From: Deltaproteobacteria bacterium RIFOXYA12_FULL_61_11
GTDB lineage: Bacteria > Bdellovibrionota_F > JAHFAK01 > YA12-FULL-61-11
Direction: 5' to 3'
DNA: 6,333 nucleotides
NCBI GenBank assembly: GCA_001799195.1
Contig: MGSU01000268.1
Coordinates: 1 to 6,333 of the forward strand
Part shown: in pieces, positions 1-5,904 of the stretch
Position numbering within the stretch: the first letter of the stretch is position 1
How the letters are laid out: each line of letters starts with the position of its first letter
The notes under the pieces: generated by a model
Database searches by the model: none
What the model was told of the DNA's origin: nothing
Seen by the model: only the letters and a program-made list of their open reading frames with translations
Program-made: the position numbers and the translations under genes

Positions 1-104
1 CGGACCGAGCAGCCGAATTGAGGCTGGAGGTCGCCGCGGGCCGTTGTCCGCACTGCTGGACTCCCTGCGAGGCCTATCTGGCCATCCTCGGGAATCTGTC
101 ATGA
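1..104 (+). CDS. 3' end of a radical SAM/SPASM-type protein (partial, enters from left edge)
   Basis: The frame starting at base 3 is open from the window edge to the TGA at 102-104 and encodes about 33 residues ending CPHCWTPCEAYLAILGNLS. The C-x2-C-W-x2-C arrangement (Cys codons at 45, 54 and 66), close to the C-terminus, is the typical last iron-sulfur ligand group of radical SAM proteins with a SPASM or twitch domain. The same spacing, with Trp in the same place, occurs at the end of the radical SAM gene at 1626-2573. The stop overlaps the next gene's ATG as ATGA, so the two genes are probably co-transcribed and translationally coupled. Only the tail is visible: the catalytic CxxxCxxC motif and the substrate class lie outside the window. 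The assignment therefore rests on one motif plus context. Confidence 0.7.
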   Translation, partial: DRAAELRLEVAAGRCPHCWTPCEAYLAILGNLS

Positions 105-1612
105 TAAGGCCCTCAACGGCCCGGCTCCTGCTTGTACCAGCCCTGCTGCTCGCGGGAATAACCCTGCTCGGCCCCTTCTTCCTGGGCCGAGACCTCTTGA
201 CCGTGGTTCCCTTGACCATGCTGGAGCGTCTGCAGGCCCTCGAACACCACCTCATCGGAGGCGGCGGCTGGCCGTTCGACGTCCCCGCGTTGGCCGGGGT
301 GCTGTGCTTGCAGGTGTTTCCGCGTTGGCCCCACGCCCCCTTCGTGCTCGGGATGCCGCTCTTGCTCCTCCTGGTCTATTTCGGCAGGAAGCAGGTGGCC
401 GCTCTTGGCCGCGTGCCCACCACGCCGCTGCTGTTCGTCTCCCTCGCCCTGACCACCCCCGGGGTATTGGCCCTGTTCCAACAGGCTGGTCCCGAGAGCT
501 TCAGCGCGGTGGTCTTCGCCGCCCTGGTGCTGCTGTGCCGGTCTCCGTTCTCTCCAGGCCGTCTGGTTGCCGCTCTGGCCTGCCTCGCCCTGGCCTCCGG
601 ACTGCAGCCCTTCGCCGTGGTCGCGTGCGCAGCGATCCTTGGCCTGGCTGGCGCGACAACTGGTCGGGCCCTCGCGCTGCGGACCCTGGGCTTCGTCTTC
701 CTCGCCCTCACCAGTCTCGTGGTAGTAGTGCAGCAGTCCTCGTTCCTCGGGGATCCGCACCTCACGGAACTCTTCTCGCAAGAGAGCGGGGCGTGGCCGA
801 CCTCCGGCCTCTCTCCCGGTTGGTACCTGCTCGGCCCGTTCCTCGCCCTCTGGCATACCCTCGGACCCGGGCTCGTGGTCCTCTTGTTGGCGGGTCTCTG
901 GCCTGAACGGGGGCGCGGCCTCGATCTGCGCGTCTGGCGTCCCCTGGCGCTCTGGTTCGCGACCCTTCTCCCGTTCTATGCCCTTGGCCTCGGCAGCGGC
1001 CACCATGCCCAGGCCCTCGCCGTGCTGCTCGTGCCCGCGTGCATGTCCTACCTGGACAAACCCGGTGTTCGTTACCGCAGAATAGCCGTGGCCGTGCTCC
1101 TCGTTCACGCCGTACTCCTCCTCCTGGCCCTGCGGCCGCAGGGTCCACCGCTCCTCGGGGTCTTCCCCGAGCGCCGCGCCCGCGAGGTCCTGCTCGGTTA
1201 CCTCCCGAGCCGCCAACCCGGTCTCGACCTCTCGGTCGACCTAGAGCCGCTCCTCAGGGGGTTCCCCTCTCCCGGCGGAGGCAACATCGCCCTGCTCGGC
1301 TGCGGACCCGTCGACGGCCTTGCCGTGGAACTGCTGCGCTACCTTCTGCAGCGTCAAGCTCCTCCGGGGCTCGCTATTGTCCATGCTCTTGATTTCTCAC
1401 CGGATAGCGGCGACATCGACCTCTTCGCCTCGCTTCCACCAGGCTTCGCGACCCGCGCCCTCCTGGTCACTCCGAACTGGGACTGGGGAGCTGGCGCGGA
1501 GTTGCGGCAGCGCTGTCGCGAGATCGTCGACGGCCCGGGGACCTCTGCAGAAGTCCCGCTGGTCGTGGAGAGCCTGGGTCTGGGCCTCGAGGTTATTACC
1601 GTCTCGCCCTGA
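101..1612 (+). CDS. Polytopic membrane protein, GT-C glycosyltransferase-like shape, with soluble C-terminal domain
   Basis: A 503-residue inner-membrane protein. Hydrophobic segments lie roughly at residues 8-28, 79-95, 108-128, 133-147, 154-184 (perhaps two), 193-210, 240-264, 279-296, 302-317 and 327-345. Residues 346-503 form a mostly soluble tail containing a strand-and-glycine stretch (NIALLGCGPVDG, about 395-406). A long first loop after helix 1 and a late helix of the form HHAQALAVLLVPA recall GT-C (GT39/GT83-like) enzymes, which use polyprenyl-phosphate sugars. However, the usual acidic pair after helix 1 is not clear (only Asp31 is suggestive), so the activity is unproven. The frame stays open upstream to the window edge through a TTG at 44. 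The ATG at 101 is preferred because it overlaps the upstream stop as ATGA and begins directly with the first helix. It converges on the minus-strand operon with 13 bases between stops. Confidence 0.75.
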   Translation: MIRPSTARLLLVPALLLAGITLLGPFFLGRDLLTVVPLTMLERLQALEHHLIGGGGWPFDVPALAGVLCLQVFPRWPHAPFVLGMPLLLLLVYFGRKQVAALGRVPTTPLLFVSLALTTPGVLALFQQAGPESFSAVVFAALVLLCRSPFSPGRLVAALACLALASGLQPFAVVACAAILGLAGATTGRALALRTLGFVFLALTSLVVVVQQSSFLGDPHLTELFSQESGAWPTSGLSPGWYLLGPFLALWHTLGPGLVVLLLAGLWPERGRGLDLRVWRPLALWFATLLPFYALGLGSGHHAQALAVLLVPACMSYLDKPGVRYRRIAVAVLLVHAVLLLLALRPQGPPLLGVFPERRAREVLLGYLPSRQPGLDLSVDLEPLLRGFPSPGGGNIALLGCGPVDGLAVELLRYLLQRQAPPGLAIVHALDFSPDSGDIDLFASLPPGFATRALLVTPNWDWGAGAELRQRCREIVDGPGTSAEVPLVVESLGLGLEVITVSP

Positions 1613-1625
1613 AGCGAGCGTACTA

Positions 1626-2573
1626 TCAACCCAACACGCGCCGCAGCAGGGTTTGGGGCAACCATCCCCCGTAGCGGGAGAGACCCAGGTCGAACCCGCG
1701 TTGGCAGCGCAACCAGCAGCCGTTGCAGGTCCAGGCTGCCCTCCGGAGTTCCCTGGCCCGGGGAGCGTTCCAGATCAAGTCGAACCGTCGCTCGCGGACG
1801 TTGCCGAGGACTGCCTCGGGACGCTTCTTGCAGAGCCGCACCGAACCGTCCGGATAGATCGTGGTCACGTAGCGCACGCTGGTGCAGGGCAGGGAGACCT
1901 TTCCGGCCAACCAGCGATCGTACAGAGCGGCGAAGGGTTGCAAGCCCTCTTGTACACCGAGCGGGGCCTCGGGAAAGGGGGCCCCGAGGTAGGACACCTG
2001 GGAATACACGTTGTGTTCCACCCGAACTCCGTGCTCCCGGGCGAAGCGCTCGACGAAGTGGAGATCCGCGGGTCTGCTCCGGCTGGAGAGGGTCTGGTTG
2101 AGGACGACCTCGGTCAGACCGCGCGCCGAGGCCAGGAGCTTCTCGAGGGCTCCGAGGTCGCTGCCGCTGCGCAGTTCCTCGTTGCGCTCCGGCGGACCAT
2201 CCAAGGAGAGTATGAGCCGGCGCAACTTGTGTCTCCTGACCGCTCGGAGGACCAGCTCGGGCAGGGAGGCGTTGCTGAACAGGACCACCGGCCTGCCGTC
2301 GAGCAGGTCGAGCAGTTGCTCGTGCTGGGAATAGAGGAAGAACTCGCCGCCCTCGAGGATGAAGGTCGCTCCGGCTAAGCTCGCCGCGGGCAGCACGTTG
2401 CGGGCCAGGAACTCGAGTTCGAGTTCGCCGCCGGGTTGCTCCCAGGACCGGCAGTGGCGGCAACGCAGGTTGCACGCGAGCGTGGGGAGGATCCAACAGA
2501 AGAGGACCCTTCCACGCGCCAGAGTGCGGAGATCATGAGCCGAGGGCAGAGGTGCTGCGAGCGGCAAGCGCAT
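1626..2573 (-). CDS. Radical SAM protein with C-terminal SPASM/twitch-type domain
   Basis: A 315-residue protein. The radical SAM 4Fe-4S motif CNLRCRHC is at residues 34-41 (Cys34, Cys38, Cys41), and a GGE motif, typical of SAM binding, is at 75-77. ILSLDGPP at 121-128 is a standard core strand of the TIM-barrel. Auxiliary-cluster cysteines follow the SPASM order: Cys230, Cys248 after YPDGSVRLC, then CNGCWLRC (283, 286, 290). LGNVRE...W between them is also typical. Enzymes of this kind use SAM to make a 5'-deoxyadenosyl radical and often modify peptides or small molecules; the substrate is not evident. The ATG at 2573 has a GGGAG ribosome site at 2580-2584 and is the only standard start before the cluster motif, which implies a 41-bp overlap with the end of the upstream cobalamin-type gene. 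It is the last gene of the minus operon. No peptide-like precursor gene is visible beside it. Confidence 0.9.
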   Translation of the reverse strand: MRLPLAAPLPSAHDLRTLARGRVLFCWILPTLACNLRCRHCRSWEQPGGELELEFLARNVLPAASLAGATFILEGGEFFLYSQHEQLLDLLDGRPVVLFSNASLPELVLRAVRRHKLRRLILSLDGPPERNEELRSGSDLGALEKLLASARGLTEVVLNQTLSSRSRPADLHFVERFAREHGVRVEHNVYSQVSYLGAPFPEAPLGVQEGLQPFAALYDRWLAGKVSLPCTSVRYVTTIYPDGSVRLCKKRPEAVLGNVRERRFDLIWNAPRARELRRAAWTCNGCWLRCQRGFDLGLSRYGGWLPQTLLRRVLG

Positions 2574-4020
2574 GGGCGGCTCCCGTGAGGATCCGTGCCG
2601 ACAACCCCGGTCCGAGTACCTGCCCGAGGTTGAGCAGGAAGAGGGTGCTCAGTGCCTGATGGAGGTCCTTGGCCCGCACGTCGGCCGTGAAATTGGCCCC
2701 GCCGAGGCGGCCATTGGCAAGGTCCTCGTAGAAGCGCCCCCAGGCGGTGAAATCCGAGGGGGGACGCCAACCGTCCTTGACCAACCTGGCCAGGAGCGGC
2801 GTGCCCGGGACCGGACGGAAGAGGTGAGGATAGAAGCTCACGCCCATCCTCCTGCCAAGTCCCCGGCGGCCGCGTAAGGCCAGCCGTCGGCACAAGGTAA
2901 GGGTTTCGGCGAGGTCGGCCCTGGTCTCGCCCGGTTGGAGCAACATCAAGTTGAAGGACACCGAGAGCCCGTGGTCGGCCGCGGCTTCGATAAAGCGTTC
3001 GACCCGCGAGAGCTTCCCGAGCTTGGGAATGGCCGCGAGTTGACGGACCGAGCCGGTTTCGAGGCCGGTGTAGAGGAAGCTGCAGCCCGCTTCGGCCAGG
3101 AGGGCCAGGGTTTTGTCACTGACCCCCACCGTCGTCCCGGTCCAGAAAGGGAACTTCCGGCGCGAGGCGATGAGGCCCGTGAGCAAGTCCTGCAACCGTT
3201 CCTCCTGCCCCCCGACATTGGCGTCGAGGAAATAGAGCCGGGTTGCCGCGCCCTGCGGCACCATACCCGCAAGGTGGTCGATTTCCTCGAGGATCCGCGC
3301 AACCGGCCGGTAGCGCCAGACGACCCGTCGTTCGAACCCGCTGAGGTAACAGAAATCGCACAGGTGGGGACAACCTCGGGAGAATTCGATCCCGATGGAA
3401 CGATACTCGGCCAGATCCACCAACTCGTGCTTGGGCACGGGCAACTGTCCGAGGTCCCCGACCTGGGCCGGTGGGGTGAGCACCACTGAACCGTCCCGAC
3501 GGTAGCAGACCCCTTCGGCGGGCATGGCCGCATTCCTTCCGGCGAGATGGTCGAGGACCTGCGGCAGGACCAGGTCCACCTCGCCACGGCACACCACGTC
3601 GGCGCAGGTGGTGAGCAACGAGCGCTCCGGGTCCAATCCGACGTGGACCCCTCCCAACACGACGGCCGCCCGGAGTCGGGCCTTCCAGGCCTTCGCCTTG
3701 CGCTCGATCCAGAGCAGATTGCCCCCGCCGGGACAGGCGAAACCCAGGACCTCGGGACGCCAGGCGAGCACGTCGGCCTCGAGGTCGCGGAGCAGGAAGT
3801 TGAAGATACGCACCTGATGGGTCGAAGCAAGCATGGTACCGAGCTGCACGAGGTTGCTCGGGTAGAAATCGAAATCGACCAGGCCGAAGCGCCGTACCAA
3901 GGGATAGATCCAGGGGTTCCAGAACGGCCGCCCCCGGGCCAGGTCGTGAAGAAAGCGGAAGGCGCTATTCGAACCCGGTCCTGCCGAGGTCAAGGGCGGC
4001 ATGATCAGGGCGACTCTCAT
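2533..4020 (-). CDS. B12-binding-domain radical SAM enzyme
   Basis: A 495-residue protein with the layout of the cobalamin-dependent radical SAM class. The N-terminal domain (about 1-180) begins MRVALIMPP and carries VLGGVH at 121-126 and CRGEVD at 144-149, the strand-loop signatures of B12-binding domains. No classical DxHxxG motif is present, which is common in this class. SRGCPHLCDFC gives Cys217, Cys221 and Cys224 as ligands of the SAM cluster. Further family marks are YTGLETGS at 317-324, LQPGETRADL at 361-370 and PVPGTPL at 403-409. Relatives are methylases or ring- and chain-modifying enzymes; this one's substrate is unknown. The start is secure: AGGAG (4027-4031) lies six bases before the ATG, and ATG overlaps the glycosyltransferase stop as ATGA. 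It is the middle gene of the operon, translationally coupled on its 5' side and overlapping the next gene by 41 bp. Confidence 0.92.
   Translation of the reverse strand: MRVALIMPPLTSAGPGSNSAFRFLHDLARGRPFWNPWIYPLVRRFGLVDFDFYPSNLVQLGTMLASTHQVRIFNFLLRDLEADVLAWRPEVLGFACPGGGNLLWIERKAKAWKARLRAAVVLGGVHVGLDPERSLLTTCADVVCRGEVDLVLPQVLDHLAGRNAAMPAEGVCYRRDGSVVLTPPAQVGDLGQLPVPKHELVDLAEYRSIGIEFSRGCPHLCDFCYLSGFERRVVWRYRPVARILEEIDHLAGMVPQGAATRLYFLDANVGGQEERLQDLLTGLIASRRKFPFWTGTTVGVSDKTLALLAEAGCSFLYTGLETGSVRQLAAIPKLGKLSRVERFIEAAADHGLSVSFNLMLLQPGETRADLAETLTLCRRLALRGRRGLGRRMGVSFYPHLFRPVPGTPLLARLVKDGWRPPSDFTAWGRFYEDLANGRLGGANFTADVRAKDLHQALSTLFLLNLGQVLGPGLSARILTGAAHALAARSTSALGS
2580..2584 (-). promoter_or_regulatory. 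Ribosome binding site deciding the start of the SPASM radical SAM gene
   Basis: GGGAG on the minus strand, six bases before the ATG at 2573. It lies inside the last codons of the upstream gene and supports the overlapping start rather than a later one, since no ATG, GTG or TTG follows in frame before the CNLRC motif. Confidence 0.65.
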
Positions 4021-4706
4021 CGCATGCTCCTGGTCGGACCTGCTCCAGGCCCAGGTTGTAAAAGCCGACGGCCGAGGAGCACCGTCAGGCTCACGAGCTC
4101 GGGTAAACCATAGCGAGAGCCGGGGGGCGAAGCATCGAGGAGTTCGACCTGCGCGAGCCGCAGACCCCCAAGACGGGGGATGAGCGCTGGCAGACCTCCG
4201 CTCTCTCTCGCAAGGTCGAGGGCCTTCCCGGAGAGGAGTTTGGGTCCCCCGAGGTCGCGCAACCAGCGCCGCGCGCGGAGCGAACAGAGCAGATTGAAAC
4301 CCACGCTGCCCACCCTTCGCAGCGGACCGGTACGGCGTCCCCGGCGCGACCCGAAGACCAGCTCGGCGCCGCGTTCGGCCTCGGCTAAGAACAGAGGTAG
4401 GTTGTCCACCGCCCAGGCTTGGTCGTCGTCGAACACGGCCACCCGTTCGCCAAGCGTGAGTTCTAGGCCGGCCTGGATGGCCGCGTGTTGGCCGCGTCGC
4501 TGGTCGAAGCGCACCAACCTGACGAAGGACATGGTACTAGCGAGTTCGTCGAGAACGCGCCGGGTAGGTGAGGCGCTGGCGTCATCAATCAGGATCAGCT
4601 CGCAGCTCGCGACCAAAGGGCCTAGCCTGGCCACCCGTTCGCATAACGCCACAATCCCAGTTCCTCCATCCCTCACCGGCACCACCACGCTGAGGTCCAT
4701 CCTCAC
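4017..4706 (-). CDS. Family 2 glycosyltransferase, polyprenyl-phosphate-sugar synthase type
   Basis: A 229-residue GT-A-fold enzyme. The nucleotide-sugar strand LSVVVPVRDGG is at 5-15, LILIDDASASPT at 37-48 (Asp41, Asp42), RRGQHAAIQAGL at 70-81, the metal-binding DDD at 93-95, and FGSRRGRR at 118-125. The late PPGSRYGLPEL at 194-204 matches the G-x-S/R-K/R-Y element of dolichol-phosphate-mannose synthase and ArnC-like enzymes. These move a sugar from a nucleotide donor onto a membrane polyprenyl phosphate. Unlike ArnC it has no clear C-terminal pair of membrane helices, only a modest hydrophobic stretch at about 201-216, so it would be cytoplasmic or peripheral. Starts are GTG at 4706 or ATG at 4700 (MDLSVV); the ATG gives a more typical N-terminus, and a stop at 4737-4739 blocks longer forms. 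It is the first gene of the minus operon. Its product could feed the GT-C-shaped protein at 101-1612, by inference. Confidence 0.88.
   Translation of the reverse strand: MRMDLSVVVPVRDGGTGIVALCERVARLGPLVASCELILIDDASASPTRRVLDELASTMSFVRLVRFDQRRGQHAAIQAGLELTLGERVAVFDDDQAWAVDNLPLFLAEAERGAELVFGSRRGRRTGPLRRVGSVGFNLLCSLRARRWLRDLGGPKLLSGKALDLARESGGLPALIPRLGGLRLAQVELLDASPPGSRYGLPELVSLTVLLGRRLLQPGPGAGPTRSMR
4027..4031 (-). promoter_or_regulatory. Ribosome binding site of the B12 radical SAM gene
   Basis: AGGAG on the minus strand, six bases upstream of the ATG at 4020 and inside the glycosyltransferase 3' end. With the ATGA stop/start overlap it indicates re-initiation by ribosomes finishing the upstream gene. 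Confidence 0.7.
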
Positions 4707-4738
4707 CCAACCCCCGTCGCCCCACGCACCGAATGGTC

Positions 4739-4767
4739 AGCATATCCGGCCGGACCGAGTTCGTCCA
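4739..4767 (-). promoter_or_regulatory. Weak sigma70-like promoter candidate for the minus operon
   Basis: On the minus strand, TGGACG (4767-4762) and TATGCT (4744-4739) are separated by 17 bases, and each matches four of six consensus bases. The expected transcript start is about 25-30 bases before the glycosyltransferase start. A perfect 10-bp palindrome TCCGGCCGGA (4745-4754) fills the spacer next to the -10 box and could be an operator. In GC-rich DNA such matches arise by chance, so this is only a candidate. Confidence 0.3.
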
Positions 4768-4800
4768 CCTGGAGCTTCTTGTCGTGGTACCTTCAATGTG

Positions 4801-4946
4801 CAGCAACGGTAGGTCTGCATCCCTGCCGCCATCACCGTTGCTTTCTGCATCCTGCAGCAACGGTAGGTCGGCATCCCTGCCGCCACCACCGTTGCTTTCT
4901 GCATCCTGCAGCAACGGTAGGTCGGCATCCCTGCCGCCACCACCGT
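4801..4946. repeat. Tandem 54-bp repeat, 2.7 copies, each full copy an imperfect hairpin (REP-like)
   Basis: Copies begin at 4801, 4855 and 4909. Copies 1 and 2 differ at two of 54 positions (4816/4870 and 4832/4886). Copy 3 matches copy 2 for 38 bases and then stops at 4946. Within a unit, AGCAACGGT pairs with ACCGTTGCT (9 bp; 4802-4810 with 4834-4842, and 4856-4864 with 4888-4896). Inside that, GG/CC and CGGCA/TGCCG close a TCCC tetraloop. The second full copy folds best; copy 1 has one mismatch in the inner stem, and copy 3 has lost part of its right outer arm. The structure resembles dispersed palindromic (REP/RAYT-type) elements, but no transposase is present. It could act on mRNA stability, on transcription into the neighbouring operon, or be a relic. 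Confidence 0.9.
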
Positions 4947-4953
4947 CACGTCG

Positions 4954-4973
4954 AAAAAAGAAGGACCCTTCTT
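4954..4973 (-). terminator. Hairpin plus T-run on the minus strand, terminator-like
   Basis: Read on the minus strand, AAGAAG and CTTCTT (six pairs) enclose the loop GGTC and are followed by a run of six T in total, the first two shared with the stem. The form is that of an intrinsic terminator, but the stem is short and AT-rich. No minus-strand gene is seen upstream of it; it could stop antisense reading coming out of the AT-rich island before the repeat block. Confidence 0.3.
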
Positions 4974-5012
4974 CCAGGTCAGCTCTTTGGTGATGTGCGA
5001 GGAAGGCCTTGG

Positions 5013-5063
5013 TGCGTCTATTTTCTCGCGTGGGGCTTCCTTGCTTGCCGTCAATTAGACGCA
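5013..5063. repeat. Spaced 8-bp inverted repeat
   Basis: TGCGTCTA (5013-5020) and TAGACGCA (5056-5063) are exact inverted copies separated by 35 bases. They lie just before the composition change. A regulator site or a mobile-element end are both possible, and chance is not excluded. Confidence 0.35.
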
Positions 5064-5108
5064 ATGATAACCTTGCCCGCATGGAGAGGGTTGTGATGAG
5101 GGATGCGT

Positions 5109-5127
5109 GTGGAAACAGCGTGGAAAC
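5109..5127 (+). promoter_or_regulatory. Direct repeat GTGGAAAC x2, 11-bp period
   Basis: GTGGAAAC occurs at 5109-5116 and 5120-5127, so the two copies sit one helical turn apart. They lie 42-60 bases before the lipoprotein ATG, where an activator or repressor site would be expected. No good promoter boxes are visible beside it. Confidence 0.35.
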
Positions 5128-5150
5128 CGAGTCCGACCCTTTTGTTTGTT

Positions 5151-5160
5151 AGGAGTAGGA
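5151..5160 (+). promoter_or_regulatory. Ribosome binding site of the lipoprotein gene
   Basis: AGGAGTAGGA contains AGGAG 13 bases and AGGA 8 bases before the ATG at 5169. This supports that start over the internal ATG at 5196, which has no comparable site. Confidence 0.6.
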
Positions 5161-5168
5161 ATTAGTAT

Positions 5169-5762
5169 ATGCTCATAAAAACACTTGAAATTGAAATGTA
5201 TATCATATTATTCATTCTGTTATCTGGGTGCAAATACTTCACTTCCGAGGGAACTCATGTTGATGCAGGTATTTCCTTTTTGCTTTCAGTATCTGTGTAT
5301 GACAATGATAACGATCAGCCTCTGAAGAATTATGATATACATTTTATCGATCTTGGAATTAATCCAACTATTAAAAAGCAAAGAGAAGTACGATCCATTA
5401 TTGATGATACTCCTAGTTTTCAATTAATGTGTTCGTTTACCTATATGTTTGGATATATTAAAGAACAAATTGATACTAGCAAAAAAGATGAATTTGTTAT
5501 TGAAATACAAAAATTTGGTTTTTTACCAAGAAAGATCCATATTGCATTGACTGAATTAAAAAAAATACATGCATACAATCCACACATTGAGAGTACAGGT
5601 CCGTTCTATTTCGTAAATCTCGGAAAAATAACATTAATCAAAGACAATGCAATCAATATTATACAACCCAACAAAGATAATAATCAATTCCAACAATGTA
5701 CAGAATATACATTGGAATGGCAGTTTAATAGTCTCCCTATTGTTCCTGATGCAACAGAATAA
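5169..5762 (+). CDS. Predicted lipoprotein with a beta-sandwich-like domain, function unknown
   Basis: A 197-residue protein from AT-rich DNA. Residues 10-20 are hydrophobic and end in the lipobox LSGC, so Cys21 is the likely lipidated residue and the mature protein would be anchored to a membrane and face outward. The n-region is odd, with Glu7 and Glu9 beside Lys4. A shorter start at residue 10 (ATG 5196) removes the acids but leaves no basic residue and lacks a ribosome site. The body alternates short strands: SVSVYDNDNDQPLKNYDIHFID (residues 40-61), then FVIEIQKFGFLPRKIHIAL (109-127). These resemble the start and end of a carboxypeptidase-regulatory-like or Ig-like sandwich (V-x-V-x-D...PL-x-N/G...; GF-x-P/R-x-I-x-I). 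This is shape recognition, not a family match. A later stretch, 144-197, ends in EYTLEWQF. No enzyme motif is visible. The next plus-strand gene is 142 bases downstream. Confidence 0.8.
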   Translation: MLIKTLEIEMYIILFILLSGCKYFTSEGTHVDAGISFLLSVSVYDNDNDQPLKNYDIHFIDLGINPTIKKQREVRSIIDDTPSFQLMCSFTYMFGYIKEQIDTSKKDEFVIEIQKFGFLPRKIHIALTELKKIHAYNPHIESTGPFYFVNLGKITLIKDNAINIIQPNKDNNQFQQCTEYTLEWQFNSLPIVPDATE

Positions 5763-5848
5763 TGTTACACACATATTTCTATTTCATGAGTTTAATCAAC
5801 AACATCAGTTGTCTAATGCGGTACACATTGTTAGTGGAAGATTCTAGT

Positions 5849-5860
5849 GGAATCGATTCC
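5849..5860. promoter_or_regulatory. 12-bp perfect palindrome, operator candidate
   Basis: GGAATCGATTCC reads the same on both strands and lies 44 bases before the ATG at 5905, in the 142-base gap after the lipoprotein gene. Its symmetry and place suit a dimeric regulator. No clear promoter boxes accompany it. Confidence 0.35.
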
Positions 5861-5904
5861 GGAAACATCCGTTCGAACCCGAGTTCATATGGTGCACAAT
5901 CATC

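Larger units (their letters stand above)
4707..5168. other. Non-coding region between the minus operon and the AT-rich island
   Basis: No supported gene lies in these 462 bases. Open frames crossing the tandem repeat exist on both strands only because the 54-bp unit is divisible by three. They have no good start signals and encode Cys/Arg/Pro-rich repeats. From left to right the region holds a promoter candidate (4739-4767), 2.7 tandem hairpin repeats (4801-4946), a hairpin with T-run on the minus strand (4954-4973), a spaced 8-bp inverted repeat (5013-5063), a GTGGAAAC direct repeat (5109-5127) and the lipoprotein ribosome site (5151-5160). Composition falls from GC-rich to AT-rich at about 5130. 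The genes on either side diverge from here. Confidence 0.7.

Noticed and set aside
44-100. TTG start adding 19 residues to the membrane protein
   Set aside because: These bases code for the SPASM-like tail in another frame, and ATG 101 overlaps that stop as ATGA; the extra residues would precede the first helix without a signal.
113-1216. Long minus-strand open frame (367 codons) opposite the membrane protein
   Set aside because: A Glu/Gly/Arg/Gln-rich product without any domain pattern, fully antisense to a convincing membrane protein; typical of GC-rich DNA.
1603-1618. CTCGC/GCGAG hairpin between the converging genes as a terminator
   Set aside because: Only five pairs, and no T-run on either strand; too weak to call.
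1320-2378. Plus-strand open frame of 352 codons
   Set aside because: Spans two convergent real genes and is antisense to the radical SAM motifs; its composition is that of a shadow frame.
4801-4946. CRISPR array
   Set aside because: The repeated unit is contiguous with no unique spacers between copies.
4585-5082. Open frames on both strands through the tandem repeat as repeat proteins
   Set aside because: The frames exist because the unit is 54 bp; no ribosome sites, overlap with each other and with the glycosyltransferase start, and the DNA is better explained as hairpins.
5865-5885. tRNA-like T-loop (GTTCGAACCC)
   Set aside because: The flanking bases do not form a T-stem (second pair is C opposite C), and no acceptor, D or anticodon arm is present.
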